Part shown: positions 1 to 8,528 of the stretch, one piece after another
How the letters are laid out: every line of letters begins with the position of its first letter
Numbering within the stretch: position 1 is the stretch's first letter
NCBI GenBank assembly: GCA_022790685.1
Contig: JAAVXQ010000039.1
Location: forward strand, 1 to 42,363
Direction of reading: 5' to 3'
From: Clostridia bacterium
GTDB lineage: Bacteria > Bacillota > Clostridia > TANB77 > CAG-508
DNA length: 42,363 nucleotides
The notes under the pieces: model-generated
Database searches by the model: none
What the model was told of the DNA's origin: nothing
Seen by the model: the letters and a program-made list of their open reading frames with translations, nothing else
Made by a program: the position numbers and the translations under genes

Positions 1-72
1 AATAAAAATAAATAATAAAAAAATAATAAATAAATATTTAATATAAACTTTAATAAAAATAGTACAAATATG

Positions 73-102
73 TTGACAAGACTCCTATAAATATGCTAAT
101 AT
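73..102 (+). promoter_or_regulatory. Sigma-A promoter for the tRNA-Ser pair
   Basis: The -35 box TTGACA (73-78), an 18-base spacer and the -10 box TAATAT (97-102), preceded by an extended TGC, lie about 30 bases before the first tRNA-Ser. It is the only good promoter before the two tRNAs, so they are probably co-transcribed. Confidence 0.8.
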
Positions 103-133
103 ATATGTGTTGCTAAAATATTAGCAAATTCTT

Positions 134-225
<92 letters not shown>

Positions 226-267
226 AAGAAATATGCTAGATAGAAATATCTAGCATTATATATATAT

Positions 268-360
268 GGAGATTTACCCAAGTGGTTGAAGGGGACGGTT
301 TGCTAAACCGTTAGGGTTGCGTAAGTGGCCGCGAGGGTTCAAATCCCTCAATCTCCGCCA
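268..360 (+). tRNA. tRNA-Ser(GCT)
   Basis: A second class II serine tRNA in tandem. The acceptor stem is GGAGATT/AATCTCC, the anticodon loop TTGCTAA gives GCT, the variable arm is long and CCA is encoded. It reads AGC/AGT and complements the TGA isoacceptor upstream. Confidence 0.95.
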
Positions 361-361
361 A

Positions 362-390
362 AATACTAGAATAATCTAGTATTTTTTTTT
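362..390 (+). terminator. Rho-independent terminator after the tRNA-Ser pair
   Basis: The inverted repeat AATACTAGA / TCTAGTATT with a four-base loop is followed by a run of T, directly after the encoded CCA of the second tRNA. Confidence 0.9.
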
Positions 391-1237
391 GCATAAGTAT
401 AAAAAGTATGGATATAAATTAAAATTTTGCTGTGACTTTTTTTGTGTAAAATACAAAATATAAATTTAAGGAATAAGTTTGTATAATGTAAAAAAAGTAG
501 TTTTTTTAGAATGGAAATTAAAAATATAAACCAAGCAAATGATTAGGTAAATAAAGAAAAAAGGAGATTGTTAAAGGGCAAAAAAACATCAAAACACAGT
601 TGACATAAGCTTCTAAAAATCTGTTTTTTTAAACTAAGCAAAAGTGAAATATGGGTATAAAAATGGGAATTAATATTATTTTTAAGATTTTACAAAAAGG
701 ATGTTTTTTGTAGTTAAAATGACTAAAATATATTAAAATTTATTTTTTTTGCCTTAAAAAGATAAATTTTTTGAATAAAATAATAAAAAAATGTTATTTT
801 TGTATAAAAAATAGAAAAAATATTAAAAAAAAGTGACAAAAATTAAGGTAAAAATTTTTCAACAATATAACTATCATGCAGATAAAAAAAGATTGAATTT
901 TAAAATTATTTTTTTTATTTTTAATAATTATCGATAATTTTTATTAAAAAAAATGTAATAATCTAAATTGTTAGATACAAAAGGATTTCCAAGAAAATGA
1001 CATTGATAAAAATAATGTTATTTGAGCAAAAAAAGTAGAAAAACACATAACCTTTAAGACAAACTACAATATAGAAGTTACAATTTCTTATACATAAAAA
1101 TAATATGTGGAAAGATTTTTGACTAATGTTAGTTTTGAAAATAAGAAAAAGGAAATAGGAAAAAAGAAATAAGCAATATAAAATAATTTAATTTTATCTA
1201 TTTTATATATTTATAATAAATAAAAAAATTTTTAAGA
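391..1237. other. Gene-poor AT-rich stretch with coding remnants
   Basis: No intact gene is visible. Composition is extremely AT-rich with many homopolymer runs. A Shine-Dalgarno-like AAAGGAG near 560 and a TTGACA near 600 lead to no ORF and have no matching -10 box. The only coding-like signal is the decayed ORF at about 960-1172. I see no tRNA, CRISPR or IS ends. It looks like decaying DNA between the tRNA pair and trhA. Confidence 0.5.
960..1172 (+). pseudogene. Decayed ORF remnant, C-terminal part of an unknown protein
   Basis: One frame reads as plausible protein over about 70 codons but contains in-frame TAG (972), TGA (1023), TAA and TAA (near 1095-1103). Readable parts are IQKDFQENDIDKNNVI, then VEKHITFKTNYNIEVTISYT, then YVERFLTNVSFENKKKEIGK, ending at a TAA at 1170-1172. 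All parts share one frame, and the amphipathic composition resembles genuine coding sequence in this genome, so it is probably a nonsense-riddled gene remnant. I do not recognise the family. Chance coding appearance in AT-rich DNA remains possible. Confidence 0.35.
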
Positions 1238-1308
1238 AAATAAATATAGCGAATCATTGATTTATTAAGAGTAAATTTTATAAAATCTTAGATTCGCTAT
1301 ATTTATTT
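1238..1308 (-). terminator. Inverted repeat, probable terminator of trhA
   Basis: Perfect 18-base arms (1238-1255 and 1291-1308; core ATATAGCGAATC / GATTCGCTATAT) flank a 35-base AT-rich loop just beyond the trhA stop. On the minus strand the distal arm is followed by T-rich sequence, which fits termination. The long arms and loop would also fit a small mobile repeat, but no second copy is present in the window. Confidence 0.55.
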
Positions 1309-1319
1309 ATTATTAAAAA

Positions 1320-1979
1320 TTAAATAATTAGTACATATCTTAGCATAAACCAATAGTGACAAGCACTACCCAGCATAACAAATATATGAAATATTTCATG
1401 AAACCCAAAATGCTTGAAATTAAGTTTTGGCCATTTTAGTCCATATATAATACCACCAATTGTATAAAAAATTCCACCTAAAAGTAGCCAAAGTAATGAG
1501 TATAGCATACCAGCATTATTAAAGGTTTTTATAAGAGGAAAGATGGCAATTAAAACAGTCCAACCCATAGAAATATAAATACTTGTAGTTAATGCTCTTG
1601 GTGCTTTAATCCATACAGCAGTTAAAATAGTACCTAAAACAGCAAAGCCCCAAATTATTCCAAAGATTGACCATCCCCAAGCACCTCTTAAAGGTCCTAA
1701 GCAAATAGGAGTGTAGCTAGCTGCTATTAATATATAAATCATTATATGATCAAATTTTTTAAAAACTGTTAAGCCTTTTTCACTTATATTTAGCCAATGA
1801 TATAAGGTGCTAAATAAATATAATAAGAATAATCCTACTCCAAATATAGTGAAAGATACTATATCAAAGGCATCTCCTTTTAAGGATGCAAATACAATTA
1901 AAACTACTAAGCCAGCTAATGACAAAACCGCACCGATGCAATGTGTTAAACCACTAACTAAATCTCTAACTTTTGCCAT
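1320..1979 (-). CDS. trhA: Hemolysin III / TrhA family membrane protein
   Basis: A 219-residue polytopic membrane protein of the YqfA/TrhA (hemolysin III, PAQR-like) family. Family marks are STLYHW near residue 62, FDHIMIYILIAASYTP in the middle, and HEIFHIFVMLGSACHYW near the C-terminus; these carry the conserved Ser, Asp and His residues of the PAQR metal-binding core. About seven hydrophobic helices are visible, and the length is normal. The start is ATG at 1979, preceded by AAAGGAG. An upstream in-frame extension is rejected because a good promoter lies inside it. Family members have been linked to membrane-energy and lipid homeostasis; the exact role here is unknown. It is monocistronic and divergent from the GerMN gene. 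Confidence 0.9.
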   Translation of the reverse strand: MAKVRDLVSGLTHCIGAVLSLAGLVVLIVFASLKGDAFDIVSFTIFGVGLFLLYLFSTLYHWLNISEKGLTVFKKFDHIMIYILIAASYTPICLGPLRGAWGWSIFGIIWGFAVLGTILTAVWIKAPRALTTSIYISMGWTVLIAIFPLIKTFNNAGMLYSLLWLLLGGIFYTIGGIIYGLKWPKLNFKHFGFHEIFHIFVMLGSACHYWFMLRYVLII

Positions 1980-2013
1980 ATAAAAATCTCCTTTCTGTTT
2001 AAATTCAATTAAT

Positions 2014-2042
2014 ATAATACTATGAAAATATGTAAAAGTCAA
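2014..2042 (-). promoter_or_regulatory. Sigma-A promoter of trhA
   Basis: On the minus strand TTGACT (2037-2042), a 17-base spacer and TATTAT (2014-2019) lie about 35 bases before the trhA ATG. The promoter overlaps the longer in-frame reading of the gene, so the shorter start is correct. Confidence 0.75.
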
Positions 2043-2144
2043 TACAAATAGAGTTTAAAAACAAACAATCTAGTTTTTAAAACTAGTACACATTTGTCAT
2101 ATTTACATTGTACAAGAATAGTATTGTACCAAGGAGGTAAAATT

Positions 2145-2687
2145 ATGCAAAAAAAGATAATTATATTGGTAATTATAGGTATAATAATTTTGGCAGGTGT
2201 GGTTATTTATAATGTGAGTATTGAAACAGAATATATACCACAAGAAGAAATAAGTAATATTGATTTAAGAAAAACGATGGTAACATTATATTATAGAAAT
2301 AAAAATACTAAAGAAATACAAGCAGAAAGTATGTTAATTGATTCAAAAGAACTTTTAAAAGAACCATATTTAAAATTAATAGAAATATTACTTAAAGGAC
2401 CTAATTCAGATGAATTAGAAAAAATAATACCAGATAATGTAAAAATACTTGAAGCATCCTTTGAAAAAAATACAGTAAAGTTAAAGTTTAGTAAGGAAAT
2501 ACTAGTAAATAATGAAATTGAAGGAGTGGTTGTGGATAGTATTAGTAGAACCTTAATGCAATTAAATGAAGTAGAAAGTGTTGTTGTTGAAGTAGAAAAA
2601 GATGTGGATAAAACAAATAATATAGTTAATAATGATATAAATAATATACTTCAGAATGAGATTTTAGCCGAAAATACTAATAGTTAG
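2145..2687 (+). CDS. GerMN-domain protein, membrane anchored
   Basis: A 180-residue protein with an N-terminal hydrophobic helix (residues 5-24) and no lipobox cysteine, followed by an extracytoplasmic domain resembling GerMN (the domain of the germination/sporulation protein GerM). Recognisable parts are VTLYYRN, the LIEILLKGPNSDEL helix, the IPDNVKILEASFEKNTVKLK strands and a C-terminal VVVEVEKD strand. The tail is Asn-rich. The start is ATG at 2145 after GGAGGT; an upstream in-frame ATG lacks a ribosome site. GerMN domains are thought to bind wall or sporulation-complex partners, so a spore or envelope role is inferred. An inverted repeat (GTACAA at 2110, TTGTAC at 2124) sits just upstream and could be an operator. 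Confidence 0.75.
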   Translation: MQKKIIILVIIGIIILAGVVIYNVSIETEYIPQEEISNIDLRKTMVTLYYRNKNTKEIQAESMLIDSKELLKEPYLKLIEILLKGPNSDELEKIIPDNVKILEASFEKNTVKLKFSKEILVNNEIEGVVVDSISRTLMQLNEVESVVVEVEKDVDKTNNIVNNDINNILQNEILAENTNS

Positions 2688-2703
2688 AAATTATAAACTA
2701 AAT

Positions 2704-2732
2704 TTTACTTTTTAAGAGAAATATAGTATAAT
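2704..2732 (+). promoter_or_regulatory. Promoter of yabB-rsmI
   Basis: TTTACT (2704-2709), a 17-base spacer and a perfect TATAAT (2727-2732), 35 bases before the yabB start. Confidence 0.75.
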
Positions 2733-2766
2733 ACTAGTCTAATATAAAGGTAAGGTTAAAAGAAAA

Positions 2767-3504
2767 ATGAAGATAAATAACAATGAAAGAATAGATGATT
2801 TAGAATATGAAAATTTAAAAATAATACAAAATAAAGAAGGATTTTGCTTTGGAATAGATAGTGTGCTTTTATCAGATTATGCAAAAAACATAAAAAAGGA
2901 CGCTATTGTAGTAGATATAGGAACAGGAACAGGAATTATTGGTCTACTATTATGTAAAAAAGCTAAACTTAAAAAAATATATGGAGTAGAAATACAAGAA
3001 GATGTTGCAAAAATGGCAGAAAGAAGTATACAGTTAAATAGTTTAGAAGATAAATTTCAAATTATAAATATAGACATTAATAATATATCAGATAAATTAG
3101 ATAATAATTCAATTGATGTTATAGTAACAAATCCACCATATAAAAAAAAGAACACAGGATTATTAAATGAAGAAGAGAAGAAATTAATTTCTAGACATGA
3201 GATAAAATGTACATTAGAAGATATAGTAAAAACCAGCTATAAATTGCTAAAGAGTAAAGGCGAATTTTATATGGTACATAGAGCAGAAAGATTAGTTGAT
3301 ATATTATATACATTAAGGAATAATAAGCTAGAACCAAAGAATATTAGATTTGTTCATTCTAAAGCAGGAGAAAAACCTAAACTTATATTAATAAGATGTG
3401 TAAAAGATGCAAAGGAATATTTAAAAATAGAAAATCCACTTTTTATATATGATAATAATGGGGAATATACAGATGAAATACTAAAAATATATAATAAAAA
3501 ATAA
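2767..3504 (+). CDS. yabB: tRNA1(Val) adenine-37 N6-methyltransferase (TrmN6/YabB family)
   Basis: A 245-residue class I SAM-dependent methyltransferase. The SAM-binding loop DIGTGTGIIGLLL lies at about residues 49-61, and the N6-adenine active-site motif NPPY at about 121-124. The N-terminal motif GFCFGIDSVLLSDYA is typical of the YabB/TrmN6 family, which methylates N6 of A37 in tRNA1(Val). It lies 15 bases before rsmI, the same pairing as yabB and rsmI (yabC) in Bacillus and Clostridia, so the two form an RNA-modification operon. Full length, with no oddities. Confidence 0.88.
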   Translation: MKINNNERIDDLEYENLKIIQNKEGFCFGIDSVLLSDYAKNIKKDAIVVDIGTGTGIIGLLLCKKAKLKKIYGVEIQEDVAKMAERSIQLNSLEDKFQIINIDINNISDKLDNNSIDVIVTNPPYKKKNTGLLNEEEKKLISRHEIKCTLEDIVKTSYKLLKSKGEFYMVHRAERLVDILYTLRNNKLEPKNIRFVHSKAGEKPKLILIRCVKDAKEYLKIENPLFIYDNNGEYTDEILKIYNKK

Positions 3505-3519
3505 GAATGAGGAGTAAAA

Positions 3520-4356
3520 ATGAACGGGAAATTATATATAGTAGCAACTCCAATAGGAAATTTAGAAGATATAACGTTAAGAGCTCTTAAAGTACTTAAA
3601 GCTGTGGATATTATTGCAGCAGAAGATACAAGGCATACACTTAAATTACTTAATCATTTTGAAATTTCAAAAAAATTAATAAGCTATTATAAGCAAAATG
3701 AAAAATCTAAAAGTGATGTAATAATAGCTGAACTATTAGCAGGAAAAGATGTGGCGGTAGTATCAGATGCAGGAACACCAGGTATATCAGATCCAGGTGA
3801 AGAAGTAATAAAACTAGCAATAGAAAACAATATAGAGATTATTCCAATACCTGGTTGTGTGGCATTTGTTAATGCTCTTATAGCTTCAGGAATGTCTACA
3901 AAAGAATTTTGTTTTCAAGGTTTTTTAGAAACTAATAAAAAAAATAAAAAAGAAAAATTGTCTAGTTTAATATATGAAACAAGAACTATTATTCTATATG
4001 AAGCGCCACACAAAATGAAAACAACATTACAAGATATTTTTGATATTTTGGGAGATAGAAATATAGTACTTGCAAGGGAACTTACTAAAATACATGAAGA
4101 ATTCATTAGAGATAAAATAAGCAATATTTTACAAAGTAATCAAGAATTTAAGGGAGAATTTGTAATAATTATCGAAGGTAGTAAAATATCTAAGCAAGAA
4201 AAAGATACAAAGGAATTAACTAGCTTAACACTTGAAGAACATTATAATTATTATAACGAACAAGGATTAGATAAAAAAGAAATAATAAAAAAAGTAGCAA
4301 AAGACAGAAATGTAAACAAAAATGAAATATATAAACACTTTCTAAATAAAGAGTAA
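3520..4356 (+). CDS. rsmI: 16S rRNA (cytidine-1402-2'-O)-methyltransferase RsmI
   Basis: A 278-residue tetrapyrrole-methylase-fold enzyme. Signature stretches are ATPIGNLEDITLRAL (residues 9-23), AAEDTRHTLKLL near 33-44, VVSDAGTPGISDPGE near 80-94 and a conserved IPGCVA. RsmI methylates the 2'-OH of C1402 in the 16S decoding centre using SAM. It has a GAGG-type ribosome site and is co-transcribed with yabB. Its substrate lies in the ribosomal P site, so its state could matter for reading-frame maintenance in a genome with apparent +1 shift sites, but the gene is intact. Confidence 0.96.
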   Translation: MNGKLYIVATPIGNLEDITLRALKVLKAVDIIAAEDTRHTLKLLNHFEISKKLISYYKQNEKSKSDVIIAELLAGKDVAVVSDAGTPGISDPGEEVIKLAIENNIEIIPIPGCVAFVNALIASGMSTKEFCFQGFLETNKKNKKEKLSSLIYETRTIILYEAPHKMKTTLQDIFDILGDRNIVLARELTKIHEEFIRDKISNILQSNQEFKGEFVIIIEGSKISKQEKDTKELTSLTLEEHYNYYNEQGLDKKEIIKKVAKDRNVNKNEIYKHFLNKE

Positions 4357-4371
4357 AATATTATATACATT

Positions 4372-4403
4372 AAAAAGATGCAAGAAAAGAGCATCTTTTT
4401 TTG
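4372..4403 (+). terminator. Terminator after rsmI
   Basis: The hairpin AAAAGATGC / GCATCTTTT with a nine-base loop is followed by T residues. Confidence 0.9.
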
Positions 4404-4453
4404 TATATATTTTTTTGAAAAGCATATATTGGAATAAAGAAGAGGTTAAAGGT

Positions 4454-5045
4454 ATGCTAAATTTTATTTGGTGCTTATTTATAATAATTTCAGTATTTTT
4501 TTCTATAATAAATGGAAACTTTCAAAAGGTTAATGATTCAATTTTTATATCAATACAAAATACAGTAGAATTATGTATAAAATTATTAGGAGCAATGTGT
4601 TTTTGGAATGGAATAATAAATATTATCACAAATACTACTTTAAAGGATAAAATACAAAAAATTATAAATCCATTAAATAAATTTTTATTTCCAAAAGTTA
4701 ATCAAAAATCAAAAGCCTATGAATATATGTCTATAAATATGGTAACGAATTTATTGGGATTAGGAAATGCGGCAACTCGGAGCAGGTTTAAATGCAATTT
4801 CTGAATTAAAGGAAGCTACACCAAAAGAAAAAAGTCATTTGAGTGATGAAATTTTAATGTTCTTGGTTATAAATACTGCATCACTTCAAATAATACCAAC
4901 AAATATTATTGCAATAAGAAGTAGCTTAGGTTCTAAAAATCCAGGAGGCATTATAATGGGAGTTTGGTTTTCTAGTATTATTACATTTGCATTTATTACT
5001 ATAATGACTAAAATTTATTTAAAAATAAGAAAAGAGTCAGGCTAA
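4454..5045 (+). CDS. spmA: Spore maturation protein A, expressed through an apparent +1 shift at CGG
   Basis: SpmA is an integral membrane protein (nucleoside-recognition/Gate fold) that acts with SpmB in spore core dehydration. The start ATG (4454) follows AGAGG. The first 108 codons carry the N-terminal half, ending in LLGLGNAAT. Codon 109 is CGG (4778-4780), after which the original frame stops at 4802-4804. The rest of the protein (AGLNAISELKEATP, then the TASLQIIPTNIIAIRSSLG segment and a final helix) is in the +1 frame, resuming with GGA or with the quadruplet CGGA. The whole span is 3n+1 bases and gives about 196 residues, the normal SpmA length. Everything except the single extra base is conserved, and spmB follows 10 bases on. 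Either a recoding event or a base-call error explains it; two other genes show the same pattern. Confidence 0.9.
4778..4781 (+). promoter_or_regulatory. CGG +1 recoding site in spmA
   Basis: In frame the codons read GCA ACT CGG AGC; the conserved protein needs ACT, then GGA GCA GGT. The zero frame ends eight codons downstream. The alternative residue falls where SpmA relatives have the Pro of the NAATP motif. Confidence 0.7.
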
Positions 5046-5055
5046 AGGAGAAAAA

Positions 5056-5586
5056 ATGCATTTTTTTGAATATTTAGGAAAAGTTATTACACCTATTATT
5101 TTAGTTTCAGTAATAATATATGCAATAATTGAGCATAAAAATGTTTTTGAACTATTTATACAAGGGGTTATTGAAGGGGAAAAAATAGTTATAAAATTGT
5201 TTCCAACATTATTAGCTTTATTAGTAGCTGTTGGAATGTTAAGTGCATCAGGAATTACAGAATTTATAGCAAAAGGTATTATAAAAATATTTCCTGCTAT
5301 GGAAGAATATAAAAGTTTAGTACCTTTCATTTTATTAAGACCTATATCAGGAAGTACATCAAATGCAATTGGAACAAATATAATGCAAAATATAGGTGTA
5401 GATACTAAAATAGGAATATTAACATCATTAATAATAGGTTCAACAGAAACAACTATATATGTAATTTCTGTATATGGTTCAAAATTAGAAGGAAAAAACA
5501 TGAAACCAGCTTTAATATTAGGCCTGCTAGCAGATTTTATATGTGTAGTTTCATGCTTTGTTTTTATTAATTATTTATATTTTTAA
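5056..5586 (+). CDS. spmB: Spore maturation protein B
   Basis: A 176-residue, four-to-five-helix membrane protein of the nucleoside-recognition/Gate family. The family signatures FPTLLALLVAVGMLSASG and LLRPISGSTSNAIG are present, followed by IGSTETTIYVISVYGS. It is the usual partner of SpmA and is needed for full spore dehydration and heat resistance in Bacillus. A Shine-Dalgarno AAAGGAG precedes the ATG. It lies 10 bases after spmA, so it is translated from the same mRNA. Intact. Confidence 0.95.
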   Translation: MHFFEYLGKVITPIILVSVIIYAIIEHKNVFELFIQGVIEGEKIVIKLFPTLLALLVAVGMLSASGITEFIAKGIIKIFPAMEEYKSLVPFILLRPISGSTSNAIGTNIMQNIGVDTKIGILTSLIIGSTETTIYVISVYGSKLEGKNMKPALILGLLADFICVVSCFVFINYLYF

Positions 5587-5589
5587 ATA

Positions 5590-5636
5590 AAAAAGCCATA
5601 AATTTTAAATAATATAAATTAAAATTTATGGTTTAA
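5590..5636. terminator. Bidirectional terminator between spmB and walJ
   Basis: The inverted repeat CCATAAATTTTA (5596-5607) / TAAAATTTATGG (5620-5631) is flanked by A-runs on one side and T-rich sequence on the other. It lies between convergent genes and can serve both. Confidence 0.75.
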
Positions 5637-5641
5637 ACAAA

Positions 5642-6430
5642 TTATAGATTAATTAATTTTGTTGGATTAGATCTATTGGCTACATTTATGTTTATGGTAT
5701 TAGTATCAATATTTGCGTCCATAAGTTCATTTAAAACAGTTTGATATGCAAGTTCAGGAAAGTTATTTTCTTTACTTAAGTGACCTAGCATTACTGATTT
5801 CAAATTTTTGTTAATTAAAGCAGAAATTGTTTTTCCAGCAGTAGAGTTAGAAAGATGACCATTAGGACCTTTAATACGTTCTTTTAAAAGATATGGATAT
5901 TTAGAAAGTTTAAGAATTTCAGGATCATAATTAGATTCTAAAAGTAGAAATGAGCTATCTTTTAAAGTATCTAAAATTCTATTATCCATATGCCCTAAAT
6001 CTGTTGCAATACTAAGTTTTCTTTTACCATTATGTATATTAAATCCACAAGGATTTGCCGCATCATGTGGGGTTGAAAATGGATGAATAGTTAAGTCATT
6101 TAAAACAAAATCTTTATCATTTTCAAAAATCTTTATATTATTTTCTGAAATTTTTTTCTTTTGAGCTTCCATAGCGTTCCAAGTTTCTAAGTTTGCATAT
6201 ACAGGAATATTGTATTTGCTAGATATAAGTCCAAGACTTTGTATATGATCAGAATGTTCATGAGTAACTAAAATAGCATCAATTTCTTCTATTGATGAAT
6301 CAATTGATGCTAATGCTTCTGTAACTTTTTTTCCACTTGTTCCGCAGTCTACTAAAAGCTTAGTATTATTAGAATTTATAAATAAGCAATTTCCAGAACT
6401 TCCACTATATAAACTACAAAATTTTAACAT
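5642..6430 (-). CDS. walJ: WalJ/YycJ-like metallo-beta-lactamase-fold hydrolase
   Basis: A 262-residue metallo-beta-lactamase-fold protein. The start MLKFCSLYSGSSGNC, the metal motif THEHSDH (HxHxDH, near residue 56), the IATDLGH aspartate region and the later GHLS histidine match the YycJ/WalJ family of cytosolic hydrolases with nuclease-like folds. In many Firmicutes this gene sits near walRK; here it is downstream of murA on the minus strand, so the walRK link is absent. The nucleic-acid substrate is inferred from the family. Intact, normal length. Confidence 0.88.
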   Translation of the reverse strand: MLKFCSLYSGSSGNCLFINSNNTKLLVDCGTSGKKVTEALASIDSSIEEIDAILVTHEHSDHIQSLGLISSKYNIPVYANLETWNAMEAQKKKISENNIKIFENDKDFVLNDLTIHPFSTPHDAANPCGFNIHNGKRKLSIATDLGHMDNRILDTLKDSSFLLLESNYDPEILKLSKYPYLLKERIKGPNGHLSNSTAGKTISALINKNLKSVMLGHLSKENNFPELAYQTVLNELMDANIDTNTININVANRSNPTKLINL

Positions 6431-6451
6431 AATAATTATCCTTAAATTTAA

Positions 6452-7711
6452 TTATTCAGAAACTCTTTCTATTTTTGCTCCAAGTTTTCTAAATTTTTCT
6501 TCTATGTTTTCATAACCACGATCAATATGATTTAGGTTATATATTTCTGTTTTTCCTTTAGCTACAATACCCGCTATAATAAGGGCTGCTCCAGCTCTTA
6601 AGTCTGTTGCATAAACAGGAGAAGCATTTAAGGATTTAACACCTTCAAAAACAGCTGATTTACCCTGAGCAGTTATTTTAGCTCCCATTTTATTTAATTC
6701 AGCTGTATATTGGAATCTAGACTCCCAAATACTTTCATTTATAATGCTTGTACCATCAGATATTGATAAAGCAACACCCATTTGAGGTTGAAGATCTGTT
6801 GGGAAACCAGGATAAGGTAAGGTTTTAATAGTTGCTTTTGTTGTTCTTTTTGAACACCATACTCTTAAATGATCACCATTAGCATCTACATTTCCACCAA
6901 TTTCTACTATTTTTGCTATAATTGATTCTAAGTGTTTTGTTATACAATTTTTTATTACAACATCACCTTTTGATGCAACAGCAGCTAGCATAAAAGTACC
7001 AGCCTCGATTTGATCAGGTACAATGGAATATGTAGCATTTCCTTTTAGTTCTTTAACTCCATTTATTTTTATAATATCTGTACCAGCTCCACGAATATCT
7101 GCTCCCATAGTATTTAAGAAATTAGCCACATCAACAATGTGAGGTTCTTTTGCAGGGTTATCAATAATTGTAGTTCCTTCTGCTAAAACGCTTGCAAGCA
7201 TAATATTTATTGTTGCACCAACAGAAACAACATCCATATATATTGAAGTTCCCACTAATTTTTTTGCACTAGCAGCAATATTTCCATTAGAAACATCAAC
7301 AGTAGCTCCTAAAGCTTCAAAACCTTTGATGTGCTGATCTATAGGTCTAGCACCTAAATTACAACCACCAGGACTTCCTACAATAGCATGTTTGCATCTT
7401 CCAAGTAAAGCTCCAATTAAATAATAAGAAGCTCTAAATTTTCTTGTAACATCTAAAGGTGTTTTATGAGAATCTATTTTTCTTGTATCAATAGTAACTT
7501 CATGTTCAGAATTCCAAGTAACTATTGCTCCTAAATCTTTTAATATATCACAATATAATTTTACATCACTTATATTTGGTAAATTTTCAATTGTACAAAT
7601 TCCATTAACTAGTAAAGTTGCTGGTATAATTGCAACTGCTGCATTTTTTGCACCACTTATTACAACTTCACCTTTTAAAGGAGTTCCTCCAGTAATGACT
7701 AATTTTTCCAA
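6452..7711 (-). CDS. murA: UDP-N-acetylglucosamine 1-carboxyvinyltransferase MurA
   Basis: Catalyses the first committed step of peptidoglycan synthesis: enolpyruvyl transfer from PEP to UDP-GlcNAc in the cytoplasm. The full EPSP-synthase fold is present (about 419 residues), with ISGAKNAA near the N-terminus, GGCNLGARPIDQH carrying the catalytic, fosfomycin-target cysteine, and ATDLRAGAALIIAG near the C-terminus. I prefer the TTG start at 7711 (LEKLVITGG, as in homologues). An ATG at 7726 would sit at the predicted transcription start, and the GGGGGT just after that ATG fits as a ribosome site for the TTG. It lies 21 bases upstream of walJ, probably as one operon. Confidence 0.95.
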   Translation of the reverse strand: MEKLVITGGTPLKGEVVISGAKNAAVAIIPATLLVNGICTIENLPNISDVKLYCDILKDLGAIVTWNSEHEVTIDTRKIDSHKTPLDVTRKFRASYYLIGALLGRCKHAIVGSPGGCNLGARPIDQHIKGFEALGATVDVSNGNIAASAKKLVGTSIYMDVVSVGATINIMLASVLAEGTTIIDNPAKEPHIVDVANFLNTMGADIRGAGTDIIKINGVKELKGNATYSIVPDQIEAGTFMLAAVASKGDVVIKNCITKHLESIIAKIVEIGGNVDANGDHLRVWCSKRTTKATIKTLPYPGFPTDLQPQMGVALSISDGTSIINESIWESRFQYTAELNKMGAKITAQGKSAVFEGVKSLNASPVYATDLRAGAALIIAGIVAKGKTEIYNLNHIDRGYENIEEKFRKLGAKIERVSE

Positions 7712-7732
7712 AATATATACCCCCATATTTTT

Positions 7733-7761
7733 GTATTAGTAATGAGCATAAATTTACTCAA
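7733..7761 (-). promoter_or_regulatory. Promoter of murA-walJ
   Basis: On the minus strand TTGAGT (7756-7761), a 17-base spacer and TAATAC (7733-7738). Predicted initiation near 7726 leaves a 15-base leader before the TTG start. Confidence 0.55.
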
Positions 7762-7789
7762 TATGGAATATATCACAAAAAGAAAATAT

Positions 7790-8416
7790 TTACAATATAT
7801 TTTTTTCATTTAAAAATTCGATGATTTTAAATTTTAAATGGATATCCTCTGAATCACTAGATATTATAGCAAAATCTTCTTCTGAAAGATTTTCTTTTAA
7901 TACATTTTCAGAAGTTTCATCAATAATTCCAGAAGACATATCTACAAAGCATAATGGTGGAAAAAGACTACACCACCAATTTTGTCCATTTGCTGCCCCA
8001 ATTTCAATTCTTAAGGCATCATAATTACCAGCTGGAAGAGAAATATTTCCATAATGTTTTGTAGGAAATTTAAAATTACCAATATTTACATTTACACTAT
8101 AATCAAAACCTTCTTCCTGAATAGTTTTTTGTGCAATTTCTTTAAAGTTTTCTAAATTAGAATTACATATATTAATAGCTTCATTTTTAGAAGAGATATT
8201 TTTAGTTATTTCTCTCATATATTCTAACACATTATCTCTTACTTTTAATTTTAATTCTTGATCGATTTGGTTGTCACTATTTGCTAGTATATGAAGTCTA
8301 AAGAAACTTTCACTTAAATCGTTAAAAACAGTAGTTGCATAAGAATTTATTGTAATAATAATGAAAATTATGAATAAAAGTAATAATAGTATATAAGATT
8401 TTATTTTTTCTTTCAT
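7790..8416 (-). CDS. spoIIR: Stage II sporulation protein R
   Basis: SpoIIR is the secreted forespore signal that triggers SpoIIGA to process pro-sigma-E in the mother cell. The protein has 208 residues with an N-terminal signal/anchor helix (5-25). The family hallmarks FFRLHILANSDNQIDQELKL and KVRDNVLEYM follow, then LPAGNYDALRIEIGAANGQ, NWWCSLFPPLCFVD and an acidic C-terminal part. The start ATG has AAAGGAGA upstream. In other spore formers it is under sigma-F; I could not place a convincing sigma-F box in the 170-base divergent region. Confidence 0.94.
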   Translation of the reverse strand: MKEKIKSYILLLLLFIIFIIITINSYATTVFNDLSESFFRLHILANSDNQIDQELKLKVRDNVLEYMREITKNISSKNEAINICNSNLENFKEIAQKTIQEEGFDYSVNVNIGNFKFPTKHYGNISLPAGNYDALRIEIGAANGQNWWCSLFPPLCFVDMSSGIIDETSENVLKENLSEEDFAIISSDSEDIHLKFKIIEFLNEKNIL

Positions 8417-8528
8417 AGTAATCTCCTTTTTATTAAAGTTTAAACAATTTTGTAAAATTTATCTATAAAATAGAGTATTTGCAAAATTTTAAAAATTATT
8501 CATGTCGAAAAAGAATAGACGATTTGAA

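Noticed and set aside
2043..2100. A sigma-A promoter for the GerMN gene
   Set aside because: TTGTCA and TTTACA words are present but no -10 box lies at 16-18 bases; it may use a sporulation sigma factor that I cannot assign.
4415..4804. A separate 129-residue gene, with a second independent gene at 4767-5045
   Set aside because: Together they are the two halves of one SpmA with a single extra base at 4778; the second half has no ribosome site of its own, and its ATG lies inside the conserved NAAT motif in the wrong frame.
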